A stretch of DNA of 64,000 nt, from positions 259,970,392-260,034,391 of the forward strand of contig NC_090323.1 of NCBI RefSeq assembly GCF_040869045.1. The letters are read 5' to 3'. The notes beneath the pieces were generated by a model. It was not told the origin of the DNA and ran no database searches. It worked only from the letters and a program-made list of their open reading frames with translations. Shown piece by piece: positions 12,260 through 22,037 of this stretch; the stretch's first letter is position 1, and each line of letters starts with the position of its first letter. A program made the translations under genes and the position numbers. Origin of the DNA: Eurosta solidaginis (taxonomy: Eukaryota; Arthropoda; Insecta; Diptera; Tephritidae).

Positions 12260-12277
12260 GGCGCCCAACGTGGGGCA
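12260..12277 (+). other. tRNA-Lys-type primer binding site, isolated
   Basis: The 18 bases tggcgcccaacgtggggc are the complement expected for the 3' end of an insect tRNA-Lys. Reverse-transcribing LTR elements use such a site next to their 5' LTR. No gag or pol frame follows and no second LTR was found, so this would be the stub of a degraded LTR retrotransposon. The match is from memory of the tRNA 3' end. Confidence 0.5.
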
Positions 12278-14288
12278 AAGAAGAATATGTCCCATATAAG
12301 TTGTGCTAGGGAGCTACTAGTTTATTCTTTGTTAAGCAATGACTTTTAGACTTTCGCAAAAGCAAATGAGTTAAAGTGATTTGAAAAATTTTAACGCAAA
12401 ATATACAACTTTGGGCGTATTATTCAGCAATATTGTTATGCCGTCTAAAGTTTTTCAAGCAAAACGCCAGTAAGTTACGTCCAACAATAATTTTCAAAGC
12501 TAGAAGCGGAAAATGAAAGAAAGCACCTTAGACCTGTAGGATGTGTACCCTGTTAGTAGTTGAAAACAAAAATATTTACAATTTTATCAAATTTTTTACC
12601 TTTTTTTAATTTTAAAAAATTGTCACTTGAATATCGAAAATTATTTTCTTCGTATACTCTGCGGAAAAAATTTGTCGAATTTTGAGAGACTTTAAACTTA
12701 TACTTTGTTGGACCAAAAATAATTGGACTACAAACGAAGATTTTTAGGAACTCTCGAGCTTTATGGAAAACGTTTGCGTTGAGGAAAGTAGATAGTTCTG
12801 ATAAATTTTGCGAATACTTATTGCTGTTACTTTTTTATTCGCAGATATGTACCACACATATTTTTGTTTTCACTGTGCAGTTTATAGTCAAAAAGTTTCA
12901 GAAAAGTAAAAAAAAAAGTTTGCAATTTACAAACTTGTTGAAAGTTTGAAATCTTTCCGAAGTTTTCGTTCGAATTAATACATTTTTTTTTGGTTATTAA
13001 GATTTGCAGAAAATGTTGCTGTTTTTTCTTAAATGTTGGCACACAAAGTTTTTTCGACTACAAAGCTGCATACTCGTACTCAAAAAAAACTTCTGAAATT
13101 CTAAAAAAAAAATTATATCTGGAATTTTTTATGCATATGTAATGAAAATGTTTTCGAAATCGGCTAAGAACTTTTCGTTACACAATTAAAAATTTTGCTT
13201 TTTTAATTAAAAATTACCAAAATTCTTCTAAAAAATCAAAGCTGGAAATTTGTATGCAGAATGTAATTCTGTGAAATTTTCAAATTCTTTCGAAAATTTT
13301 TTTAAAAATTATTTCGAAATTAATTATACAAGAAGAATTTCACATATTAAATTTGCTAAGCATTTTTAGTATTCCTTTTTGCTCGCAGGTGTAGATATTT
13401 AAAAATCCAAATTTTGAATAGACCAGTTTTTTTAAATATTTATAAGAAATTTGAATAATCGTTACTAATAAACGCTAGAAAAATACTTTATTTAAAAAAA
13501 ATCGCATCTGGCAGCGCTGCACGTAGAGCAAAAGCGCAATTATCATTACTCTTAGCTTGCAGCAGATTGCTCTCTTTATCAATTTCAATGCAAAGAGCAT
13601 CCCACTTATACACACGCATATATAAAAATATGCATTGCTGAGATACACTGGACCATACATAGACTGATAATTCAAAGAGACTATAGGCGCATTAATGACA
13701 ACAACATCAAATACAGTAATTTGTTTGTATGCATGTAGGTGGCGCTTAATGCCTTTCAGCATCTACAAATTATAGTATTTGAGTTGTATTGTGGGCGCAT
13801 TGTGGTGGCCAACTAAACATACACACTTAAGAAGACTGCTTCATTCATAAAAAAAATGTGTATACACAGACATGTATCGGTTGTGCACTCTTACATAAAT
13901 ATTATACATTTACTAATGCAACAGCAAAAACACAAATATTTTTAAATATATCCGGCTGCGTGGTGCCTTGTTGATGCTCATTAACGCAGTTTTTCATTCA
14001 CCGCAGCATCACTGCATCATCCCACTGCTTCCACCTTGCTCAATCGAACTTTGATCGCCGCTCGACTCCACTGTCCACTTAGTCTACTTTAGCTAAAATT
14101 TAGTAGCCAGTGTCTAAGGTATCTTATAGTAGCGCATCATCCATCGTCCGATCTACTAATCAAGCATTGCATTCTTTGCTAGCGCCTGCGCTTGCCAATG
14201 CCACCTCCCATCATTTATACTAAGACTTTGTATAGCTGTGCTTCTTCAACATTACTCAGATCTGTCGTGCTATACATGGCAAATACTT
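12278..14288. other. AT-rich stretch without recognised gene
   Basis: From 12,560 to 13,480 the sequence is dominated by A/T runs with many TTTTGAAA/TTTTCGAA-type phrases. From 13,490 to 14,280 base composition is more balanced but no coding signal is visible. Confidence 0.45.
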
Positions 14289-14655
14289 AAAAAAAAAAAA
14301 AATAAATGTAAGGCGCGATAACCTCCGAAGAGATCTAAGGCCGAGCTTCTCTTCCAATTTGCGTCGTGCTCCTCTTGATTTTTCCCTACAAATTGGCCGG
14401 ACGGGACCTACATGTTTTATGCCGACTCCGAACGGCATCTGCAAGGCAGATGAGTTTTCACTGAGAGCTTTTCATGGCAGAAATACAATCGGAGCGCTTG
14501 CCAGACACTGCCGAGGGGCGACCCCGCTTAGAAAAATTTTCTTCTAATTGAAAAATCTTATTTCTAAAATTTTGATGTTGCTTTGCCCGGGAGTTGAACC
14601 CAGGGCATACGGTGTGATAGGCGGAGCACGCTACCATCACACCACGGTGGCCGCC
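14289..14655 (-). mobile_element. SINE-1 copy b
   Basis: This full-length reverse-oriented copy has the tRNA-like head at the high-coordinate end, including the B-box-like GGGTTCAACTCCCGGG, and a poly-A tail at 14,289-14,302. It is flanked by a caaatactt direct repeat on both sides, the target-site duplication. It is nearly identical to copies a and c, which suggests fairly recent insertion. Confidence 0.88.
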
Positions 14656-15526
14656 AAATACTTGCCGTAGTTCTAAATCCATGACGATGCTGACTGCACT
14701 TCAGAGGCAACGCAGTTGGGAAAAAAAGACAAACATTTCAAATCAGTGCCACATTTGTGTTAGCGACAATTGTCGCATTTAATTGCTAATGCAACCTAAA
14801 AGCATTTCCTGATTTGTATCTTTTGTTTGTTTTCAGTTGCAGTACAACTTCAGCGGTCTGTAGTCGGTGTGACACGCTTATGCGCCAATCGTCTGGTTAT
14901 TCAGAATTTTGATATAAAAGAGAACAAGACTAATGGACTAGACAATAAGTGTTTCAATAGATTTTAGTCCTTTATAGGCCGTTGTAAGTGCGTTATTATT
15001 CCTGCTAAACTTTTAATGGGAAAGCAATGAGACTTCGTCAACCTATTGCTTGCATTTGGAGGGAGGCATGGTAAAGTTATGTTAAATCAAAGGATTTGCC
15101 ACTTTATTTAACATCAAAAATGTTGGAATCTTTCGAACTTACTACGACACTATCCGAATTGCATGAAATATTGCAAATAAGGAGAAAGAGGAATAGATGA
15201 TGACGGGAGAAGAACGAAAGAAAAAGAGAGATAAGTATAATAGAGAAGCGGAGAAATGGAGAGATTTTCCTTTACACAGAACTAAAGTTTGCGCAGGATA
15301 AGGATTGTCGGGTCGGCTAGTAACTTGTAGATAAGTATTGAGTGCATTGTATTGTATTTAGTCTAGATATACTATATAGTAGGAAGTAACGATGAGACAG
15401 CGAGGAAGCGGGCGGAGGGATGGATGCGGGATGACGAGAAGACGAAGTAGAAGAAAAGTTTTACGATTATGCAGCCAGATACTAAGAAAAACACAGAGAT
15501 GACAATTTAGGGGGCAAAGAGTAATA
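14656..15526. other. Stretch without recognised gene
   Basis: No feature could be supported. A purine-rich GAGA-like tract (GGAGAAAGAGG, GAAAGAAAAAGAGAG) lies at about 15,180-15,260. Confidence 0.4.
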
Positions 15527-16011
15527 CTATTTTCACACAGAAATTTAATGATCTCATTTCACCTTCTAAGGAAATCGTAAATTTTTTGCTTTCACACAGA
15601 AGTAACTGCTCGATTAGTATGAAGGATGACATGTCAAGCGAATAAAATGACAATAACCTTCATGATCTCATTTCACCTTCTAAGGAAATCGTAAATTTTT
15701 TGCTTTCACACAGAAGTAGCTGCTCGATTAGTATGAAGGATGAAATGTCAAACGAATAAAATGACAATGCTATATGACAGACAATGACATTTACTTGGAC
15801 AAATGACATTTTTAAGCACTGAACACACCAAAAACTAAGAAACTGAACGCTCCCAACAGAGATGCATTGTGCTTTTGACTTCATTAGGCATTCGATTAGT
15901 CACTAATGAAATAATTATACATTCGAATTTTGTAGGGAAGATTGAGCTCAATAAGCGTCTTAATGTAGAAAACTGCCTTTATTATTCAATAAGCCGTCTG
16001 TCTGAAAACAG
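15527..16011 (+). mobile_element. MITE-B copy 1 with internal 114-bp duplication
   Basis: The ends read CTATTTTCACACAGA and, as reverse complement of the right end, CTGTTTTCAGACAGA, each flanked by TA. This fits a TA-duplicating non-autonomous DNA transposon. The same body occurs inverted at 38,283-38,785. A 114-bp segment beginning at gatctcatttcacc (15,550) is repeated at 15,664, so this copy contains a tandem duplication that the other lacks. The octamer cagacaat at 15,778-15,785 is the unoccupied equivalent of the site where a P-like MITE landed in copy 2. Confidence 0.8.
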
Positions 16012-16342
16012 TAAAAGAGAGCGATGAAGAGAGATGTGTGTCTATTTAGTGTATGTAGGCGAGATAATCTTCGGGGAGGACAACGTCTACCAGGAATGCT
16101 ATCAGGAAAGCATAATTTAGAGCAGACAATATTGTAAACCTCATTTTCGACCTCTGTTTGTCAGGACTACACAGCAACCATAGCGCACAAACTCAGATTG
16201 TATGGCTGTTGAAACAGGATCATGTTTGAATAAACTGACAACTGCAAATAGCTTCCCGGCATGGACGTAAAATCAGACTACCTCCCGCCCTCATTGAAAT
16301 ACGACCGAAACTTAAACAGCATTGGATATCACCGAGGAACAA
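16012..16342. other. Stretch without recognised gene
   Basis: Nothing recognisable was found between MITE-B and the RTE 3' end. Confidence 0.4.
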
Positions 16343-16489
16343 TACTTACTTACTTACTTACTTAATTGGCGCTTAACCGTCTAAACGGTTATGGCCGTCC
16401 AACAAGGCGCGCCAGTCGCTCCTTCGCTCCGCCAACCGGCGCCAATTGGTCACACCAAGGGAGTTTAAATCGTTTTCCACCGGGTCCTT
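16343..16489 (-). pseudogene. RTE-type LINE 3' end with AAGT tail
   Basis: Reading the minus strand from 16,486 gives a short open frame. It begins near DPVENDLNSLGVTNWRRLAE, continues with RRSDWRALLDGHNRLDG and stops at 16,373-16,375. This is the extreme C-terminus of an RTE-like endonuclease-reverse transcriptase, recognised by LGVTNWR and SDWxALLDGHN. It is followed at once by the short 3' UTR and a tandem AAGT tail (TTACT repeats on the plus strand at 16,343-16,365). The related 3' end at 59.5 kb has the same C-terminal wording and the same type of tail. The copy is extremely 5'-truncated, the usual outcome of incomplete target-primed reverse transcription. Confidence 0.75.
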
Positions 16490-16495
16490 CCAACG

Positions 16496-16527
16496 GAGTG
16501 GGGGGAGGGGGGGGGGGGGGGGGGGGG
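16496..16527. repeat. Poly-G tract
   Basis: About 27 G residues in a row are interrupted by one A. It is unusual in this AT-rich setting. It may be real, capable of forming a G-quadruplex, or an assembly or sequencing artefact. Confidence 0.8.
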
Positions 16528-16605
16528 TTCCTCTACCTCTGAGGATCAATATGGGATAACATTTAATCTGAATTTGTCTGGAAACTAAAACGGGTCTACC
16601 ACGTT

Positions 16606-17150
16606 ATCCCCAAAATCAAAATCCCCAAAACAAAATCCCCAAAATCAAAACCCCCAACACAAAATCCCCATTTTATGTGTGAAATAAATTCAAATTAGGT
16701 ATAAAATCGCCGCGACCAAAAAAGGCTAATAATCCATACCAACTTTCTGCATAGGCGGCCTTCGGCCGCGCTTATAAAAAATAAAAAATAACGACATGCC
16801 AAGGCCGGGTGTGTGGTATAACCGTGGTTACCGCCACGGTGATGTTCTTCTGCGTAGTACACGCTTCTGTTAGCTTGTTCGAAATAGCGCTACTAGCAGT
16901 CCTATATATGGATAAGTAAAAATATGTATTGCCAAAACGTGAATATATAGTTATACATACATAAATATGAATGAAAGAGGACAGAGATATTGCTATTTTT
17001 TACACGGTCATGATGTTTATCATAGCACTGGGATTATGTGTTTGGGGATTTTGATTTTGGGGATTTTGAATTTGGGGATTATGTGTTTGGGTATTTTTTT
17101 TTTCTTTGGGGATTTTGTGTTTGGGTATTTTTTTTTTTTTTGGGATTTCG
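16606..17150. repeat. Fold-back region with inverted decamer arrays
   Basis: At 16,606-16,671 the plus strand carries about five copies of an atccccaaaa-type decamer. At 17,030-17,150 the reverse complement ggggattttg recurs at a similar pitch. Between them lies about 360 bp containing two short GC-rich hairpins: gcggccttcggccgc at about 16,756, and ccgtggttaccgccacgg at about 16,821. The arrangement resembles a fold-back transposable element whose arms are built of short tandem repeats. No target duplication was seen. Confidence 0.55.
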
Positions 17151-18325
17151 TGGCACTCCCAACTAAAACTCCTCAGGGTAGCGAAAGCACATTAGACAGA
17201 TTCAGTAGTCATATGCCTGCATCGAGAGAAATTCTTTCTCAGATTCCGCAGTCTCGTTTCCTTTATGAAATCATATACCAATCGAGAACCTCTGAAAAAA
17301 ATATGGATATAATATGTTAAGCCCACCTGCAAACCCCAGACGCCGTAGAGAAAAAGATTGTGTAACATATTCACCCAGCTTCTCACTGTGGCTTCGGCGA
17401 CCAAAGAAGAGAGTCATAAAGCTGTTTAGAGCCCACCTTGGCCAAGGTATCATCCAGCTTATGTAAGATCCAACAGCCAAGATCAGTTTCTTTTCGGAAG
17501 GATTGAATACCAAAAAGGTTCGATGAGGTCATATCAAAGGTGTTGTTGGCAGTGATACCGCTACTTCAACATGCTGACACATTATGCATACTTTGCGAAA
17601 TTAAAGCCAACAAATACGTAAATAGAGAATTGTTTGCTACTAGAAAAAGTAACTAGCTTACTTCAGCGCTTCCCCAACCTGCATGCATACCCAGCAGACA
17701 TAAACCAAAGTATTTGTATTAGCGATGCCTAATACCTGGAAAATGTCAGCGCGGAATCGGATACTTTAGCCATCCATAGCCATTTCCAAATAAGCATAAA
17801 ACCCTCTGCACACGAATACAAAATCGTTAGAAGATACATCGTTAAAAGATCAAAGCTTTGCTCTATTCTAACTGTCGATACGAAGGTCTATCCACTAAAG
17901 ACGTTACGCTCTGCGTATAGCATAGACAGACCAGATTCATTAAATACTCGAAATCACATTCGGCGTTCTACTTGCGCTACCTCCACACCTCCCTACTCCC
18001 TATGCATTTGTAGCTAATTTTAAATTGTTTTAAATTTTGGCTTTTTTCTTTTCAAGTGTTGACATTCCACCCATTTGTCATACCATTTTACATATATTTT
18101 TTGTTGTATGTGGCCTGAGGTGTCGCGGTATATTCGGCAGTAGATAGCGATGGTGGTGTCAGAGGGGTTTCATTGGTCGCGTCAATGACGTTTGTCCTAC
18201 TTGTTTGTGGTGAGCCACCATACAAACATAACATAACATACCGATCACTTTAGGGATGTTTGGGAGCTTTGTTTCCGATTCCAAGGCGCCGAAACTTTCA
18301 ATTTATTTAGACTTCTAATTCCAAT
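17151..18325. other. Stretch without recognised gene
   Basis: No gene could be supported. A short ACATA repeat (cataacataacata) at about 18,225-18,240 resembles the microsatellite tail of a truncated LINE. Confidence 0.4.
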
Positions 18326-18685
18326 GGCGGCCACCGTGATGTGATGGTAGCGTGCTCCGCCTATCACACCGTATGCCCTGGGTTCAACTCCCGGGCAAAG
18401 CAACATCAAAATTTTAGAAATAAGGTTTTTCAATTAGAAGAAAATTTTTCTAAGCGGGGTCGCCCCTCGGCAGTGTTTGGCAAGCGCTCCGGGTGTATTT
18501 CTGCCATGAAAAGCTCTCAGTGAAAACTCATCTGCCTTGCAGATGCCGTTCGGAGTCGGCATAAAACATGTAGGTCCCGTCCGGCCAATTTGTAGGGAAA
18601 ATCAAGAGGAGCACGACGCAAATTGGAAGAGAAGCTCGGCCTTAGATCTCTTCGGAGGTTATCGCGCCTTACATTTATTTATTTA
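18326..18685 (+). mobile_element. SINE-1 copy c
   Basis: This is the best full-length, forward-oriented copy. The tRNA-like head starts at GGCGGCCACCGTG; the B-box-like GGGTTCAACTCCCGGGC is near 18,380-18,396. A body of about 250 bp follows, and the 3' end reads CTTACATTTATTTATT. A taattccaat target duplication flanks it at 18,316-18,325 and 18,686-18,695. It serves as the reference for the other copies. Confidence 0.9.
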
Positions 18686-18739
18686 TAATTCCAATTGCCC
18701 TCCGAGTATTTTGGATCACAGTTTTAACGTCAGTCCATC

Positions 18740-19185
18740 AGTGGAAAGCGCCATGTCAAACAGTGGCCCTTAAGTGGACAATACGAAGTACTTTGGACTG
18801 AATAGGCAATTGAGATGATTTACAAGTCGCTAATACCTGTCCTGTTGTATAGCTTGGAATCATGGATGATGCCGAGGATGAGATGGAGTGTTCGAGAGAA
18901 AAGTACTCTGGAACATTTATGGTCCTGTCCGTAATGTCGACCGCCAATAGCGAAAAGAGGTAAAATGCTGAGCTTTACGCACATATGAAGATAGTGCACC
19001 GAATACAAGCCCAAAGGCTGCGCTGGGGTCATGTTATGCGAATGGACGAAGACGCTACGGCCAAGAAAGTTTTTCATTCGACACTACAGTTTGAAAGCAG
19101 AGGAAAGGGGATATATCTACATATTTTTGGAGGTAAGACAGTCGGTAGCGTTATACTGTCGACGTGGATGTTCAACATGATCTAA
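18740..19185 (+). pseudogene. RTE-type LINE reverse transcriptase C-terminal relic
   Basis: Translations in shifting frames show blocks typical of the C-terminal half of RTE-like proteins: a degenerate LIPVLLYSLESW (about 18,833-18,870), a short block with GPVRNVD wording, then IQAQRLRWGHVMRMDEDATAKKVF at about 19,005-19,075. The intact motif of the family is QRLRWLGHVxRMxxDxPAxKVF, so this last block is well preserved. Stops and frame changes separate the blocks, and the catalytic palm is missing. A similar relic lies at 40.1-40.9 kb. It is non-functional. Confidence 0.7.
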
Positions 19186-19689
19186 TACTATTTACCAGAA
19201 GGGAGAAGTTTCGCCATAGGTGACCCAGCACAATTCCTTGGTATTCATAAGAGAATATTCTTCTACACTGTACCCAAATTCAAATATATAACCCCACTTA
19301 GAATTGACATATTACAGAGATTTATGTAAATTTACCATAAATTCAATAATTCCGTCTTAAAAACTTTAAAGATTTTTCAAAAAAAAAGTCAAATTTTAAA
19401 TCCAAAAAACGAAGTACAGTTTTCTTTAATATTCAAATTTATTAAGACAGAGTGCTCGCGTAAGATCTCCTTGAATAAAAAAAAAATAACTTTGGAAAAA
19501 CCGTGGTTCGGTCCAGGGCCTCAATCCACTTAGGCAAAACTTGAACCGGTTCCTGGGTACCTCTGAACCGCCAAACCGTTTCGGTACAAGCGTTTCAACC
19601 CTTTTATACTAAGTGGTACATTGGCAATGCGTATTCAGATGAGCGCTCTTACTAAGGTACTTTGGGATTGACTTTCTTTTCAGAAATAA
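19186..19689. other. Stretch without recognised gene
   Basis: Only AT-rich sequence and short chance frames were found. Confidence 0.4.
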
Positions 19690-19825
19690 GATGACATTGC
19701 TGCGGCTTTCAAAATGTCTCTAAACGGACTATGGATGGATGTTCATTACATCGAAGTTCGTCCAGCCTTAGCAAGATGGATCGGGGAATTGTTGAATAGC
19801 AGGAATATTACACATGCCACCTCTT
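19690..19825 (+). pseudogene. Probable R1/I-type LINE reverse transcriptase fragment
   Basis: A 45-codon frame begins DDIAAAFKMSLNGL and continues to VRPALARWIGELLNSRNIT. This resembles the palm segment of R1/LOA-type reverse transcriptases, where a DIxGAFD motif is followed about 25 residues later by LxRWIxxLLxxRxI. The flanking PQGGVLSP and YADD motifs were not found, so the match is short and the call moderate. Confidence 0.5.
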
Positions 19826-20018
19826 GACCTGGTGGCGAAGTGTTGTGTAGTGTTAGCAAATTAAACGACACACAAAGTATCAATGACAGCTTCGCTTGAG
19901 ACCTTACAGCTATAGCAGCATAGCGCCATCAAACTTTAGATGTAAATGATAAAGTTTTCGAATAATTTTTGAATTTTTAAAAGACATGAACAAAGTATAG
20001 AACATAGATTTATATTAT

Positions 20019-20552
20019 TGTGACGAATATTAGCAACACTAAGGGATACTATCATCGTTAAGCCAATACTAAGCAGTGACTTGTATGCACATCAACAAAT
20101 CAATCGTTATGTCTATACATATGTCCAAACAAGCAGCGGAGAGAAATGCACAAACGCATGCATATATCTGAAATACTCCCAAAAGTAGGCAATCATCTGT
20201 GGAAGTATCACTCACATATACACGCGCATATGGTTATGCGAGAATCTATAAAATCGTGCATCTGTAGTTATAGCTGGTAAACGAGTAGTAAATTCTAGAA
20301 ATAGAAACACCTAGAAGTACGCGAACGAGACATCACAGAGTATAAAAGGAGTTAAAGCTGAGTAAGCAGTAATCAGTTTAATCAGTTTGATTTAAGCACG
20401 CTACCTGTTGAAAAGTAGAAGTGTTATTGTGAAAGTTTTCTAATAATGACCATTTTGCATTATTGAATATTGGAGTTATTTATTCAACAGTTTAGTGATT
20501 CGAACGTTAGCAGAAGGTTACAAATAAGAGGAATTGCACTAAATTCGTTACA
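20019..20552 (+). mobile_element. Solo LTR 1
   Basis: The ends are TGTGACGAAT and ATTCGTTACA, a near-perfect 10-bp inverted repeat starting with TG and ending with CA. Both sides are flanked by the 4-bp direct repeat ttat. The 534-bp unit contains TATAAAAGG at about 20,341, a plausible promoter with transcription start downstream. No primer binding site follows and no second LTR is present. A full LTR retrotransposon was therefore probably lost by recombination between its LTRs. The 3' portion (TTTATTCAACAGTTTAGTGA and CGAAC) is shared with the LTR at 57.2-58.2 kb. The superfamily is not determined; the 4-bp duplication would suit a gypsy-like element. Confidence 0.8.
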
Positions 20553-21760
20553 TTATCTTGAAACTAGACCCCTATGACAAAATTATTTAAATTTAATTAT
20601 GACTATGGGTATAGTACCCAAAGATTTTCAGAATATTACGAAGAAGTGCATTTTCGCAACTCGGTTACAAAAGATTAAAAGTAAAGCATATATACATGGG
20701 TAAGTTTGTTTGTGTGTGTATATGTATGTGTAGTGTAGAATCTATAAATATATTTAAACCGGAAGTAGTGGCACACTCACCCAGCAAATAAGTACAAAAA
20801 CAACAGCGTGGAAAAAACGCATACACAGTTGGTCTCCGTCAAACGAATGGCCCAGCGGATGCATTGGAGCAATCGAAGCGTATATTGACCCGCGAATGTT
20901 GAAAAATGTGAGTGCGCGCGTGTGCATGAAGGCAGCAGTAGGGCGATGAAACGAGGGCAAGCAATAACCGCATGTGGGTACTTTCTGCTTATCGGCGCAT
21001 AATTTCCAATATTTGTTTTCATTTTATTAGTATTTTTTTTAATCATTTTTAAGTTGTGTGCCTTAAGTAACTTTTTTCTCAGTGATGTTGCTGACGTTGG
21101 CGTGCTCATCCCGTTCATTATAAACGCAATATTTGACGGGGTGAATCCATAAAATGTTACCATAAGCCCTTATACAGTTTTAGTGGTTTCGTACTTTATT
21201 GATGGTGATTGCAGATTACGGTAAACAAATATGAACGCACTAAAACGAAATATAAATAATATTGAAAAATTAAGCCAGGCAAGTGATATGTGTATAAATA
21301 TAAGTTTCTATGTAGGTAGATAATTTTGTTTGTGTTTGCACTTATGTTGCAAGCATGTAAATATGTATGTATGTCTAAATGTACTGTATGTTTGAATGGA
21401 AAAATTAATGAATGAATTCATTGAGCAAGTCACAATTTAATTCATAAATGCGCTCAATATACATGCGTGTATAAGAGCATTAGGGTGAACGTTTTGTATG
21501 AACTTGGTTTGTTTTTTGACAATATGTGCCTTAACGTTTGTGCTAATGTGTCAAAGTGTGTGAAAAATGAGATAACAAAGTACAAGTTAAAGGTCTGTCA
21601 AAACTTGTGTTGATTTTGGAAATTTTTTTTGAAGAGTGTTTTAAACATATAACAAGCCTTCGAAAAAATGCGAATTTTGAGTGACTAAAAACTTGTTCTT
21701 TATTAGACTAAAATTAATATAGGCTACAAAAGTGCATACACCAAAATTATCTCGGAAAAC
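20553..21760. other. Stretch without recognised gene
   Basis: No gene was found. TATGTATG-type microsatellite occurs near 20,705-20,735 and 21,360-21,375. Confidence 0.4.
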
Positions 21761-21773
21761 TCTAAACAAAATG

Positions 21774-22024
21774 ACGTGGCTGAATGCGTTTGTAACACTT
21801 CCTACTATCGTAGGAGTGCGGGTTCAAATCCCACTCCCGACAGAAAAGGCTTTGAAGAGATTTACAAGGTATAATCGAAACAGCTGTCGCCTTGTCCGTT
21901 CTGAAGTCACATTGTTTAAATTTTTCCCAAATTTTTAAATAAATTATAAAAATAAAAAATTGCTTTAAATAAATGTTTTCATACATTTAAAGCAATACAG
22001 GCAATCCCCGATTAACTCATACAA
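21774..22024 (+). mobile_element. SINE-2 copy b (full length)
   Basis: The tRNA-like head has an A-box-like GTGGCTGAATGCG and a B-box-like CGGGTTCAAATCCCACTCCC. The body matches the 3.7 and 62.2 kb copies, and the 3' end holds a hairpin (attgctttaaat / atttaaagcaat, about 21,958-21,996). A 13-bp target duplication, tctaaacaaaatg, flanks it exactly at 21,761-21,773 and 22,025-22,037. This copy defines the family. Confidence 0.88.
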
Positions 22025-22037
22025 TCTAAACAAAATG

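Noticed and set aside
16496..16527. Poly-G tract considered as a regulatory G-quadruplex
   Set aside because: It lies next to a truncated RTE end in repeat DNA, and long homopolymers are prone to sequencing and assembly error; reported only as a repeat.
20754..21163. 128- and 68-codon overlapping minus-strand frames
   Set aside because: No recognisable domain, mutually overlapping in different frames, and no supporting splice or start context.
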